The notes: generated by a model from the letters alone, not told the origin. Shown: positions 1 through 11,445, counted from the stretch's first letter. The stretch is 64,000 nt of DNA from Voacanga thouarsii (GCA_026120185.1 JANUWF010002421.1:496001-560000); one strand, 5' to 3'. Program-made: numbers and translations.

Positions 1-233
1 ATAGAACTAAATTTAAGAGTCTTATGGTCATTTGTGTATATCATAGAGGTAAATCGGAGTTGTAGGTTGAAAGTTATGTCCAAAACAAAATCATATGTCA
101 AAGCTACAAAATACAAGAATTTTGTTTAGAAAGTGGGTGAACTTAAAGATGATTAATTGTGTAATTTTAGATGATTAAAGCATGAATTTTGTGAATTTAG
201 ACCTTGGGATTGATTTTTTATTAAATTTTGATA
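1..233. other. Degenerate non-coding flank of gypsy element A
   Basis: AT-rich sequence with no supportable ORF. Its last ~35 bases (about 199-229) resemble the start of the LTR of element A, so the LTR terminus looks partly duplicated here. Some phrasing is LTR-like. It may belong to the LTR into which A inserted, possibly that of element C, but I could not align it to any other part of the window. Confidence 0.4.
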
Positions 234-332
234 TGACATTGCGGTTGATTTTCTATTGAATTTCGTGGCTAAATTTAAGGCAAAATACAAGACCCATCAA
301 AGAACTCAAAACAGTGAGTTTGGTGAAGAAAT
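234..332 (-). repeat. 3' LTR of element A, distal piece
   Basis: Matches the start of the intact copy at 13449 (TGAC followed by GATTTTCTATTGAATTT, then the run ending GTGAGTTTGGTGAAGA). The LTR is interrupted at 332 by copia 1 and resumes at 9498. Confidence 0.85.
328..332. repeat. Target-site duplication of copia 1 (GAAAT)
   Basis: GAAAT directly precedes the TG of copia 1 at 333 and is repeated at 9493-9497 directly after its terminal CA. The uninterrupted LTR at 13535-13560 shows the corresponding empty site. Confidence 0.93.
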
Positions 333-2079
333 TGTTAGTGTTGTGTTCTAGATGCAATCACTTGTACATTGTATATGCCACATTTTATTTTAATAAAAGC
401 CATTATTTATCTTACAGTTTCTTTTGTTTACTTTTAAGTAATATAACTGTTCGATAAAGTCCCTAGTACAACACTGTATTAAGGAAATTATGATAGAGAT
501 CATGAAATAAGATTCCTACTACACTGTATAGTATTAGTACATAAATAGTCCCTAGTCATAGTATTAATGAGACAGGACATCATTAATGTATTAAGACTAA
601 CATGTGTTATACTTCTTGATTTGATTAGGCTGTGGTTCTCATATCCGTGGGTATTGAGATACTCAAAGTTAACACATAGATGCTTTTTAATGGAATAAGT
701 TCATTGGATGACCTAGCTATGAGGTAATCACATGGATAACTATTTAGTGCCAGTGATATAATAATCTCAATATAGCACACGTGCAAATATCCTTGGACTT
801 AAGATCTCCAAGGTATTTGTTTACTGAGCATTGTACTTTGATTCCAATCTCTGGAGCTTGATCGAGGGGCACCAATGTGATGGATATTGGGTATATTGTG
901 AGGTCAACGAAAGTAGTTGACAGGGTCAATAAAAGATTCGCCACTCCCAATAGTAGGGACGAATATCTCACGACCACTTATAGGAATTACTACTCGGAAG
1001 TCCTTGGCTAACGTGATTGTGTATTGGAAATAGTTCCAATTGATACACATATAGAGTAGTGGGTTCTTGGTACAAGTACTATTGTATTCCGGCCAGAATT
1101 AATTCTGGAGGGAGTTGGCACTAATTCTGTACTCCAAACCGAAAGAGATATTATATGGTGAAAGGAGTTAATTGCACTGTAGTTTGTTATTAAAGGGTTC
1201 ATGTCAAGCCACTTGACTTCCTGGACTCTTGGGTGGTCATGATGTGTTGTTAGATACCGCTCATGATCTGGGAATATAGGTTTATTAATTGATTAATCAA
1301 TAAACAAATCTTGATTAGAATTAATAGGATTAATTCTAATTAATTATGGATTATTAATCTCAAAGACGTTTGGATTAATTCATATTCACTACCAATTGAT
1401 TGGGAAACCTAATAGGTCACACACAATAGAGGATTATATATTCAAGATGTTATTTGATAACATAATGGGGTTTATTGAGAGAAAGAGAAGTTGTTGTGAA
1501 TAAATTATAATTAGTTATAATTTATGGTCCAAAATTGTAATTGTGAGAACTTGATATTTCCAATTACAATTAGGGAATTCTAATAGGATTAGAATTCTCA
1601 GTTTTAGTAGGGTTTTTTGGTTTATATGTATGACATACTCGATACCCTAGCTGAGGTTGGATTCATGGAAACTCTAGGCAACAAACGACTTCTTCTCTTC
1701 TCTCTCTATCACGTAGTTTTTCTGAAAAAAAAAGAAACCCTAGTCACCACTTAGATTTTCTGCTAGGAGAAAAAAAATTCATGCTTTAGTGTATCCTCTG
1801 TGTGGATTACTGTTAGAGATAATCACACACTGTGATTATAGTAGTTGGACATTCAAATCTCGTGGAGTTTGATCAAGAGGATCGCTGGATCGCGCCTCAA
1901 CTTGTAGAAGAAGAACATTTTATTTTCCACACGATCAAAGAAAGGTAAAAAACTGTTGTCAAAGCTATTATCTTTGTTCTCTTTATGTCTTGTTTTTCAC
2001 ACATATACGGATTTTGGAATGGTATCTTGTCTTATTCTTCCGCTGCGCCATATATGATATGCGTGTGAGATACCCAACA
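333..2079 (+). repeat. 5' LTR of copia 1
   Basis: Starts TGTTAGTG and ends CCCAACA, 1747 bp. It aligns along its whole length with 7773-9492 and with the LTRs of copia 2. It includes a CT-rich stretch near 1690 and the sequence TTTTTCACACATAT close to the 3' end. Short antisense ORFs inside are discussed under findings. Confidence 0.93.
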
Positions 2080-2080
2080 G

Positions 2081-2092
2081 TGGTATCAGAGA
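2081..2092 (+). other. Primer-binding site of copia 1 (tRNA-Met)
   Basis: TGGTATCAGAGA lies one base after the LTR end and is complementary to the 3' end of plant initiator tRNA-Met, with one difference from the common TGGTATCAGAGC. Confidence 0.9.
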
Positions 2093-4024
2093 CATGCTAT
2101 GTGTGGTTTACAAATATTGTTTTTGGCATGAAAAATTGTTTTCATTTATTCGTGTTTGTTTTTGTTCGCTGTGAAAACTGTTTTCACTCGAGTCGAAATT
2201 GTTTCGAGCATTATGGGGTGGGTCCATAGCACAATATGATTGTGTAATAATTATAGCATATTTCAAAAGATGCTTTCTTTATGTGCTAAAAATTTTCTGC
2301 AAAAAAACATTTTCTTGAAAACATGTTGATTGCCTTCCGTTTCATCTTGTGCATTTGATTTTCTATTTTGTTTTGTTTAAACTAACAAATTGGTTGTTGT
2401 TTTGAGCTTCAAAACAGAAAATTTTGCTGAGAATTGTTCTCACTGATCTGTTGCAGAAGTTTAGGGGGCCAGAAATTGTTTCTGGAAAATTTTTCTGAAA
2501 ATCGCCACCTTTTCCCGACTACAGCCGACGCCGGCTCTAGCCTCCCAACTGACGCCGGTTTCGTGTTGTTTCGCGAACATCCAAATATCGTTTCTGGAAG
2601 AAAATTTGTCTTAAAACCCGAATGCAGCCGGCGCCAGCTCTGGCTTTCAAACTGGCACTGATTTTGCTCTGTTCGCTACGTTCCAGCTATTTAAAAAAAA
2701 AAATTCCTAGAATAGAATTTTGAAAGAGAAAAATCTCATTTGATGAGAAGCGGTAAAAAATAAAAAATTTTCTAAGGGGGCGCTGCCCCCTGACCCCCGT
2801 CGACTAACCGGCTAGCGGAACCACTGTTTTTGCTGCCAAAGACAGGACCCAAAAGCATTTTCTCAAAATTAGTTTTGAGACAAACAATTTTATTTTTCAA
2901 AATAGTGATTTTGAAAATTTAAAAATTGTTGTATTTTTCTAAAATATTGATTTTAGAATTTGTTTTATTTTTCTAAAATAGTGATTTTGAAATAATAAAA
3001 ATTATATGTTTATTTTGTTTAAGCTTAATTAATGGCATGGTATATGGTTATGGACTAAACTAATTATATCTGTTCATGCATTTTACAGTTTTGGTTTTTA
3101 TGAAATAGGGCATGTGTGTCCTGCCTTGTCTAGGATTCTTGTATAATTTTCTTCTCATCTAACTCCCCTCAAATGTAACTCGAGCTTTTTGCTCTTTAGA
3201 AAATTATGTAATTAGTATATATAGATTAGATAGGAGTATAATTATTCTATTTTGGAGATAGCAACCAAAACAAGGCGAGAAGGTAAGACCTTCTACTTAA
3301 ATCATGCATGAACACATAGGGTTACGTATATTAATTTCTTTTATGGCTCAAAGAAATTAATTTAGGGTGAAGTCTATAACCATATCACGTAATCGCTTTA
3401 TTACCATGATTATCAATTATGTGATTTATTGATTTTTATGCATGTCATCCAATGAAATCGCTAAAAGGAATAAATCCCTCAATTAATATAAAACCTAATT
3501 CCTTCCGTTATATAGTAAGAACGAGAGTCCTTTTTCGAGACCAGGTTGTTGGGTAAACCCAAGGCAACTTGACATTGGGCATGTTCAAGCTATGGAGTTA
3601 AATTCTTTTGGAATTAAATTCTTGATTAATAGGTCGGGAGCAACTAAATTCTTTATCCCGGTTGGGCAAATTCAAGCATAAAGAAATTTAGAGGAAAAGT
3701 TGAGGTAGCCCAAAAGGCTTTAAGATTAAAAGCTGTTAATCACCCAATGATCCAGTAGTTACATACGATGTAATTGGTATTGGATACCTACCAATGAACT
3801 TAAGGGTGGCTTGTTAGGCAAACTCAAGGTTATTCTTGAGGAATTTGGATACCGGTCCACTAGGAAAGCTTCTAATGGGCTTTCTCGAATCAGTGGTGTG
3901 GGCTATTGGTTTAAGTAAAATAGTGGAGTAAAAATACGTTTAATTAAAGTCCTAATTATTTGCATATCATGTGCATATACAAGTAACTAATGCTCTCTAT
4001 CTTTATACCTAGGTCACTTACATC
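2093..4024 (+). other. Long untranslated leader of copia 1
   Basis: About 1.9 kb between primer-binding site and gag with no ORF I would defend; the short ORFs at 1990-2229 and 2434-2661 show no family features. It holds two GC-rich modules (2521-2558, 2623-2660), a perfect GC hairpin (2776-2790) and repeated TTTTCAAAATAGTGATTTTGA-like segments (2880-3000). Copia 2 carries the second half of the same leader (54481-55663). RNA packaging and dimerisation signals would be expected here, but their position is inferred. Confidence 0.7.
2776..2790 (+). other. GC hairpin in copia 1 leader
   Basis: GGGGGC, loop GCT, GCCCCC: a perfect 6-bp stem in AT-rich surroundings, followed by a further CCCCC run (2794-2798) that could compete for pairing. 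A packaging or dimerisation role is only a guess. The corresponding segment is missing from copia 2. Confidence 0.5.
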
Positions 4025-4819
4025 ATATCTACAAACTTAAATCTACGTAGCATCTTAGAAACCAACAAGTTAACCGAATCAAACTATCTCGACTGGTATA
4101 GAAATTTGTGAATTGTTCTCAAATCGACAAAGTTGCTCTACGTGCTAGATACTCCTATTCCACCACCACTAACTCAAGATGCTCATGCTGATGAGCATGC
4201 TGTCCACAGAAGGCACAAAGAGGATAGTGATACAACATCATGTATTATGCTGGTATCCATGACTCCTGAGTTGCAAAAACAGCATGAGCATATGGATGCT
4301 CAATCGATTATACTACATCTTCGAGAGCTGTTTGATGCCCAAGCCAGAACTAAGAGATATGAGATCTTGAAGCAACTATTCCATTGCAAAATGGCAGAAG
4401 GTTCTTCTGTGGCCACTCATGGGCTAAAGATACTGGGCTTAATTGAGTAGCTTGGATCCCTCGGGTTTGCAATGGATCATGACTTAAGTGTTGACTTAAT
4501 TCTACAGTCTTTGCCTAATAGTTTTACACAATTTGTGATTAACTATCAGATGAACAAGATTGAGTCCACCAATCCTGAGTTAATCAATCTTCTAAAAACT
4601 GCGAAATCCTCCATGAAGAAGGATTCCAATGCAGTTTTACTGGTAGAATCTTCTTCTAAGCAGAAAGTTCAAAAGAAGAAGAAGGCTCCTATGAAGCCTA
4701 AAGGTGGTGTGAAGAAGAAGGACACAGCTACTAAAGGCCCATGCCATCATTGTAGGATGATGGGCCACTGGAGGTGCAACTGCAAAGCCTACTTGGAAAC
4801 CATTAAGGACAAGAAGTAG
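4025..4819 (+). pseudogene. gag: Copia 1 gag (nucleocapsid) pseudogene
   Basis: Structural protein that would form the virus-like particle and package element RNA. The region opens where copia 2 has its ATG, but here the codon is ATA (4025-4027), so the start is lost. Recognisable parts are the N-terminal NKLTESNYLDWYRN segment, the conserved DLILQSLPNSFTQF block, a Lys-rich basic stretch (KKKKAPMKPKGG) and an intact CX2CX4HX4C zinc knuckle (CHHCRMMGHWRCNC). Stops interrupt it around 4109 and at 4448; the frame also shifts between the two gag halves. It ends in KDKK followed by a TAG at 4817-4819, where copia 2 reads on (KDKKQKEK), so even this terminal stop may be a mutation. Confidence 0.85.
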
Positions 4820-6400
4820 AAGGAGAAGCTTACAAGCACTTCTACTTCTTCTCCAAGTATGTTTATGATTGAGATAAATACTACCTTTAGAAATGAGATA
4901 TGGGTATTAGATACCGGAAGTGGATTTCATTTGTGCAATAACTTGTAGGGACTAATGAGCAATAGAAGGCTAGAGAAATGTGATGTAAACCTATGTGCTG
5001 CAAATGGGGCAAATGTTGCTCTTGTTGTGGGGACATATGAGCTGAACCTGCCTTTGGGATTAATTCTAGAACTGTAAAATTGTTGTTATGTACCAGTTTT
5101 AATGAAAAATATTATATCAGTTGGGTGTTTAGACTTATATGGATTTCATTTGATATTTACGAATAAATGTTGTTCTTTTTCATTGAATGATATTCATTAT
5201 GGTTCAGCAACTCTGGTTAATGGTTTATATTGTCTAGACTTGGATAATCCAGTTCTCAATATAAACAATAAGAAACCTAAAATGGATAACTCTAACACTA
5301 TTTACTTATGGCATTGTCGTTTGGGCCATGTAAACGAAAATCGTATTTCTAAGTTATATAAGCTTGGTGACTTAGGGTCATTTGATTATGAATCATATGA
5401 CATACGAATCTTGTTTACTAGGTAAAATGACTAAAAGTTTTTTTCCAGGAAAAGGAGAACAGGCCAAGGAGTTAGTAGAACTCATACATTCAGATGTATG
5501 TGGCCTAATGACAACACAAGTAAGAAGAGTTTATAACTATTTTATAACATTTATTGATGATTTCTCACGATATGGGTATTTGTATTTAATGATATACAAA
5601 TCTAAGATATTTGAAAGGTTCAAAGACTTCAAGAATGAAATAGAGAAACAATTTAGTGAAAGTATTAAGACTCTAAGATCTAATCGAGGAGGAGAATACT
5701 TGAGCCAAGAGTTTTGAGTTATCTTAGAGATAATGGGATATTATCTCAATGAACTCCACCACATATACCTCAACATAACGGTGTATCTGAGAAAAGGAAT
5801 CGAACCTTTCTAGACATGGTACGGTCCATGATGGCTTCTGCAGACCTACCAAAATTGTTTTGGGGTATGCACTAGAAACTTCTGTTTATATACTAAACAG
5901 AGTTCCGACAAAAGCAGTTGATTCTACCCCATTTGAGATGTTCTTTGGTAAGAAACCAAAGTTATCTAACTTGCAAGTATGTGGTTGTCCTGCCTTTGTT
6001 AAAAGGCCACAGTCAGACAAACTTGATAGTAAGTCTGACAAATGTTTGTTTGTAGGATATCCAAAAGAATCTTTCGGATATTACTTCTACCTACCCTCTG
6101 AAAATAAATTATTTATTTTGAAGCATGCTGTCTTCTTAGAGAAAGAGCACATGCTCAAAGGGGACAGTGGGAGAAAGATTGAACTTAGTGAAGTTCATGG
6201 AGATCAAATAAAGAGGATCAATCGTCTAACCCCACATCTATTGAGAGAATAGATGAACCTTATAATACACAAGAACCTCATAGATCTAGTAGGATATGCG
6301 TGGCACCTAAGAGATATGGATTTCTCATTAGTGACCATAATAACGTATTGCTCATAGATGAAGATGAGCCTACTACTTAGAAGGATGTTCTAAACAGTTC
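4820..6400 (+). pseudogene. pol: Copia 1 protease and integrase pseudogene
   Basis: First part of pol. The aspartic protease active site reads WVLDTGSGFHLC near 4900, with the catalytic Asp kept. The GAG-pre-integrase zinc region contains WHCRLGHVNENRISKL (around 5310) and ESCLLGKM. The integrase core shows the first Asp (HSDVCG), FIDDFSRYGY and a GGEYLSQEF segment, and the PQHNGVSEKRNRTF stretch follows after a frame change near 5715. The remaining part (5860-6252) carries the copia-typical LDSKSDKCLFVGYP block. Several stops and frameshifts separate these pieces, so no polyprotein can be made. Confidence 0.85.
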
Positions 6401-7755
6401 AGAATCTGGCAAAATGGCTTGAGGCCATGAAGTCAGAGATGGATTCCATGTACGAAAACCAAGTATGGACTTTGGTTGATCCACCAAAAGGAATTAAACC
6501 TTTTAGGTGCAAATGGATTTTCAAGAAGAAAATGGACATGGATGGTAACTTAGTTACCTATAAAACACGTCTAGTGGCGAAGGGTTATCGTCAACAACAT
6601 GGTATTGACTAGGATGAAACCTTCTCGCCAGTAGCCATGTTAAAATTCATCAGGATACTCCTAGTCATTGCTGCTCATCATGATTATGAGATTTGGCAAA
6701 TGGATGTGAAAATAGTTTTCCTAAATGAAAATTTGACTGAGGAAGTATATATGACACAACCTGAAGGTTTCACATCCAATGATAGCACAAAGGTGTACAA
6801 GTTGCGAAGGTCCATTTATGGATTTAAGCAAGCTTCTAGGTGTTGGAACATCCATTTTGATAAAACAATCAAAGAGTTTAGTTTCATTCAAAACATGGAT
6901 GAGCCTTGTGTATACAAAAAGGTTAGTGGGAGGGCAATCATTTTCTTATTGCTTTATGTAGATGACATATTGCTAATGGGAAACGATATACCTGTCTTGC
7001 AAATAGTTAAAGTTTGGTTGTCCAAACAATTCTCCATGAAAGATCTTGGAGAAGCAACCTATATTCTCGGAATAAGGATTTATAGAGATAGATCCAAAAG
7101 GTTGCTAGGTCTTTTGTAGTCTATATACATAGATAAAATGTTAAAGAGGTTTAGCATGAATCAATCCAAAAAAGGATTCTTACCCATGTCATATGGTGTA
7201 AGCCTTTCAAAGTTGATGTCTCCCAAGACACAAATTGAAAGGGATCACATGAGTAAGATTTCATATGCTTTGGCAGTTGGATCTATCATGTATGCTATGA
7301 TATGTACTAGGCCCGATGTATCTTGTGCTCTTAGTTTGACGAGTAGATACCAATCTGACCTTGGTGAGGGTCATCAGGCGATTGTAAAGAACATCCTTAA
7401 GTACTTACAAAGGAATAAGGATGTGTTCTTGGTATATGGAGAAGGTTATTGAAAAATAAACGAGTATACTGATGCCAATTTTCAATCTAACAAAGATGAT
7501 TTCAAATAATAATCTAGCTACATGTTTACGTTGTGCGGAGGGGCAATATGTTGGAAGAGTTCCAAACAAGAGACTATTGCCAACTCTACGACAAAAGTTG
7601 AGTAAATAGCTGCTTCAGAAGCAGCTAAGGAAATAAAGATAGAGAGAGTTCCCACGGATGAGAACATAGCTGACCCGCTTACAAAAGCACTATTCCAAAA
7701 GAAACATGATTGTCATGTTAAGTCATTCAGTATTAGATATAAGAATGATTAGCTC
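6401..7755 (+). pseudogene. pol: Copia 1 reverse transcriptase and RNase H pseudogene
   Basis: The reverse transcriptase starts near EAMKSEMDSM and contains WTLVDPPKGIKPFRCKW, LVAKGYRQQHGID, DETFSPVA, QMDVK, PEGF and the catalytic LLYVDDILLMGND (around 6950), with both YVDD aspartates kept. In-frame TAG codons occur at 6610 and 7117. RNase H begins at YTDANFQSNKDD (about 7465) and has a recognisable IANSTTKVE segment, but it then jumps from ASEAAKE directly to IKIERVPTDENIADPLTKA (junction about 7629-7635). Roughly 80 residues with the later catalytic positions of the family are missing. Copia 2 has the same deletion. Confidence 0.87.
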
Positions 7756-7760
7756 TAGTG

Positions 7761-7772
7761 CAAGTGGGAGTT
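7761..7772 (+). other. Polypurine tract of copia 1
   Basis: CAAGTGGGAGTT abuts the 3' LTR and is the expected plus-strand priming site; copia 2 has CAAGTGGGGGTT at the same place. Confidence 0.85.
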
Positions 7773-9492
7773 TGTTAGTATTGTGCCCTTGAGGGAATCA
7801 CTTGTATATTGTATATGACATATTTTATTTTAATAAAAGGCATTATTTATCTTACATGTTCTTTTGTTTACTTTTAAATAATATAACTGTTTGATAAAGT
7901 TCCTAGTACAACACTGTTTTAAGAAAATCATGATATGAGATTCCTACTACACTGTATAGTGTTAGTACTTAAATAGTCCCTAGTCATAGTATTAATGAGA
8001 CAGGACATCATTAATGCGTTAAGACTAGCATGTGTTGGACTTCCTGATTTGATCAGGCAGTGTTTCTTATATCTGTGAGTATTGAGATACTCAAAGTTAA
8101 CATATGGATGCTTGTTAATGAAACAAGTACATTAGATGACCTAGTTATGAGATAATCACATGGATAACTATTTAGTGCCAATGATATAATCTCAATATAA
8201 CAAACGTGCAAGTATCTTTAAACTTATGATCTCCAAGGTATCTGTTTGCTTAGCATTGTACTTTGATTCCAATCTCTGGAGCTTGATCAGGGGCCACCTA
8301 TGTGATGGATATTGGGTATATTGTGAGGTAAACGAAAGTAGTTGATAGGGTTAATAAATGATTCACCACTCCTAATAGTAAGGGCGAATATCTTATGGCC
8401 ACTTGTAGGAATTACTACTCGGAAGTCCTTGGCCAAGGTGATTGTGTATTGGAAATAGTTCCAATTGATACACATCTAGAGTAATGGGTTCCTAGTACAA
8501 GTACTATTGTATTCTGGCCAGAATTAATTCTGGAGGGAGTTGTCACTAATTTCGTACTCCAAACTGAATGAGATATTGTATGGTGAAAGAAGTTAATTGC
8601 ACTATAGTTTGTTATTGAAGGGTTCATGTCAAGCTACTTGACTTCTTGGACTCTTGGGTGGTAATAATGTGTTGCTAGATACCACTTATGATTTGGGAAT
8701 ATGGATTTATTAATTGATGAATGAATAAATCAATCATGATTAAAATTAATATGATTAATTCTAATTAATTATGGATTATTAATCTTAAAGATATTTGGAT
8801 TAATTCATGTTCGCTACCAATTGATTGGAAAACCTAATAGGTCATGTACAATAGATGATTATATACTCAAGATGTTATTTGATAACATAGTGGATTTGAT
8901 TGAGAGAAAGAGAAGTTGTTGTGGACAAATTATAATTAGTTATAATTTATGGTCTAAAATTATAATTGTGAGAATTTGATATTTCCAATTACAATTAGGG
9001 AATTCTAATAGGATTAGAATTCTCAGTTTTAGTAGGGTTTTTTGGTTTTTATATATGACATACTCAAAACCTTAGCTGAGGTTGGATTCACGGAAACCCT
9101 AGGCAACAAACGACTTCTTCTCTTCTCTCTCTCTCTCACCTAGTTTTTTTGAAAAACAAGTAACCCTAGCCGCCATTTAGATTTTCTTCTAGCATAGAAA
9201 ACTTCGTACTTGAGTGTATCCTCTATGTGGATTACTGTTAGAGATAATCACACACTGTGATTATAGTGATTGGACGTTCAATTCTCATGGAGTTTGATCA
9301 AGAGGATTGCTGGATCATGCCTCGACTTGAAGAAGAAGGAAATTTTATTTTCCACTTCATCAAAGAAAGGTAAAAAGCTGTTACCTTTGTTCTCTTTATG
9401 TCTTGTTTTTCACACATATGTAGATCCTGGGATGGTATCTCGTTTTATTTTTTCACTGCGCCATATATGATATGCGTGAGAAATACCCAACA
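7773..9492 (+). repeat. 3' LTR of copia 1
   Basis: 1720 bp, TGTTAGTA...CCCAACA, aligned with 333-2079. It is followed by the GAAAT duplication and then by the resumed LTR of element A. Confidence 0.93.
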
Positions 9493-9497
9493 GAAAT

Positions 9498-10433
9498 GAC
9501 ACACTCAATTCAAATACTAGGACCTTAAGCCAAAATAAAGAATTTAGAACTCTAGAAATGAGAATCAAGTCTACTAATTCACACCTAAAAACCTTTGATT
9601 CTACAAGGAACCAAGAACACTTGAAGAAGATGAACTAGGCAACCAAAGACAACCTCTATTCTAGACCTATAGATTAACAAGAATCTAAGATTCTATTATG
9701 ATAGGTTAGTTTGATCTATCCCTAAGAGCTTATAGACTCAAATCTAAGGCAATGAATAGAATTCTAAGATTGGTCTTAGGCTTCATGGAAGAACCCTCAA
9801 AGATCTCTTGCAAGAGTGCCTTTTTTATTTCAATAAAATATCCAAGTTATATTTGAAATGTTATAATGCCATATATATAGGCATCTAAGCCTAACTAAAG
9901 TGAGATAAAATCTCAGCCATTTAAACCTTTAAATAGTCCAAAATATCCCTATTACATAATAAAAATTGTGAAAATTAATTTAGAGACCAAAATAAAACAA
10001 AACAAGAAAATTTAGCAAAACAGGAGAAGCCCCGAAGTGACCTGGCACCATGTACACTAGTGCACCTAGTGCCAGGTGTGTTCTAGAGCAAAACACAGTT
10101 CCTCTAGATTAGACTTAGAACCAGGTGTACTAGTGTACTCGATGCCAAGTATGTCCTGGTTCCACACACTGGCTCTTTCTTGCCCTTTAAGCCCCCTCTT
10201 GTGCTCTTTTGACCCTCTACATGAATTGTTATGCAAATGCAGCTTTCTTGGGCCTTCTCTTTGACACCCATCTCTTCATACTCTTCATGTTCTTTGGCTT
10301 GTTGAATGGTTTTTCTTAAATCCTCCCTTGTAAGCCTCAATGTCTTGCATTCTTCCAAGGTTCCATAAAGTGTGGCTTATAGTTCCATCCATCTTCTTTA
10401 CCTTTAGTATATTACTTGGATGGATTCTTATCA
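9498..10433 (-). repeat. 3' LTR of element A, proximal piece
   Basis: Continues the LTR interrupted at 332 and ends ATTCTTATCA at 10433 (the minus-strand LTR start TGATAAGAAT). It aligns with 13550-14460. It contains an inverted repeat, ACCTGGCAC (10040-10048) and GTGCCAGGT (10069-10077), around ACTAGT palindromes. The plus-strand ORF at 10076 is a shadow in this non-coding LTR. Confidence 0.88.
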
Positions 10434-11046
10434 TTTTCTCCTTCTTTGGGTGAATTCACCTTCGAATGAGCACCTACATTAGATTTCAAGAAAGAATGCT
10501 TTTGTGAAAATGAAAATACAAGTTTATACTCTCCTAAATACAACAAATTTTCCCCCTTATCTTCACTTTTCTTCTTTGTAGCCTTTCCCCCTTTGTTGTC
10601 ATTTTTCAAACACAAAAGAGTCACTCTCATTTTATCTTCTTCTTCTCTCCTTTTTTCACTCTCCTCATTTGCTTCGTCTTGTTTTGAGGTCTCCTTTTGC
10701 ACTTTTTCTTTTCCCACATCATTTTTCCTCTCATTCTTTTCCTTTGGAAGATCTCTTACTACACTTTTCTTTTTCTTATTATCCTTCATTTTTCTTTGTA
10801 CTTCTCTCACCTCACTTGGGGGTAGGGGTAGAAAAGTATATAACTTGCTTCTTTAAATAACCGAGTAGGAATTTCTCCTTCTATCATGCAACACACTCCT
10901 ATCAAATTGCCATGGCCTTCCCAAAATTAAGTGGCTAGCTTGTATGCGGACTACATCACAACAATTTCATCATGATACTTCCCTATTTCAATTATCAACA
11001 ACGCTTTTTTGTTCACCCTCAACTTTCCACTATCATGGAACCATTG
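10412..11046 (-). pseudogene. Element A protease C-terminus and Lys/Glu-rich linker
   Basis: Continues the protease downstream of the active site: LQWFHDSGKLRVNKK, then a damaged stretch that corresponds in another frame to the usual ASHLILGRPWQFDR region of this gypsy group (here FWEGHGNLIG). It runs into LPLPPSEVREVQRKMKDN and about 70 strongly charged residues (KEKNERKNDVGKEKVQK and similar), probably helical. In autonomous relatives this linker leads into reverse transcriptase. Here the ORF ends in the polypurine tract and LTR at 10412, so the whole catalytic part of pol is absent. The plus-strand Ser/Phe-rich ORFs at 10593-10860 are shadows. Confidence 0.75.
10434..10447 (-). other. Polypurine tract of element A
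   Basis: On the minus strand AAAGAAGGAGAAAA directly precedes the TGATA start of the 3' LTR, which fixes the element's orientation and LTR border. Confidence 0.85.
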
Positions 11047-11049
11047 CAA

Positions 11050-11445
11050 TCAATAGGGGTTGGGGTGTTTCATCACATGTAAACCCAATTCTTCCATAAG
11101 ACTAACACTTACAACATTGGTAAAGCTCCCACCATCAATGATAGCAACACATAGCTTTTGGTTGATAAGGCAATGAGAGTAGAAAATGTTGTTTCTTCGT
11201 AGGCTCTCCTTCACTTTATCATCACAAACAACTCCTACAACATAAGTTCTCATTTTCTTAATTGTGACTCCGGCTATTGAGTAAAGAAGTGGCACAACCA
11301 TTCCTTCGTCTCTAGAATTATCATCACCATTATACCTCTCATTTTGTTTCTCATCTCCACAATCCTCCTCCCCACTAGTTATATCTCCTTGGGTATGGGT
11401 AAACATCAATTTTTTTGGTTGGACACTCATATGAGGTGTGCCCAT
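11050..11445 (-). pseudogene. Element A aspartic protease domain
   Basis: A 131-residue open segment with the retropepsin-type active site IIDGGSFTNVVS (about residues 103-114; catalytic Asp in DGGS) followed by LMEELGLHVMKHPNPY. The DGGS form rather than DTGA/DSGA is typical of the gypsy group with the PFQG-type gag. Upstream is an acidic linker (GEEDCGDEKQNERYNGDDN). The TGC/CCHC zinc-knuckle region between gag and protease (about 11440-11570) is too damaged to define. The domain continues past a stop at 11050 into the next feature. Confidence 0.8.

Larger units (their letters stand above)
333..9492 (+). mobile_element. Ty1/copia element 1, full structure
   Basis: Complete LTR retrotransposon frame: LTR 333-2079, primer-binding site, long leader, gag, protease, integrase, reverse transcriptase, damaged RNase H, polypurine tract, LTR 7773-9492. 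The gene order (integrase before reverse transcriptase) is the Ty1/copia order. It is flanked by GAAAT duplications and sits inside the LTR of element A. By eye the two LTRs differ at about 15 of the first 145 aligned bases, so the insertion is old. Stops and a lost gag start make it non-functional. Gag style is Tork/TNT1-like, but the lineage is not certain. Confidence 0.93.

Noticed and set aside
1990..2661. Short ORFs in the copia 1 leader as genes
   Set aside because: No domain or conservation in copia 2, and they overlap LTR and GC-rich modules.
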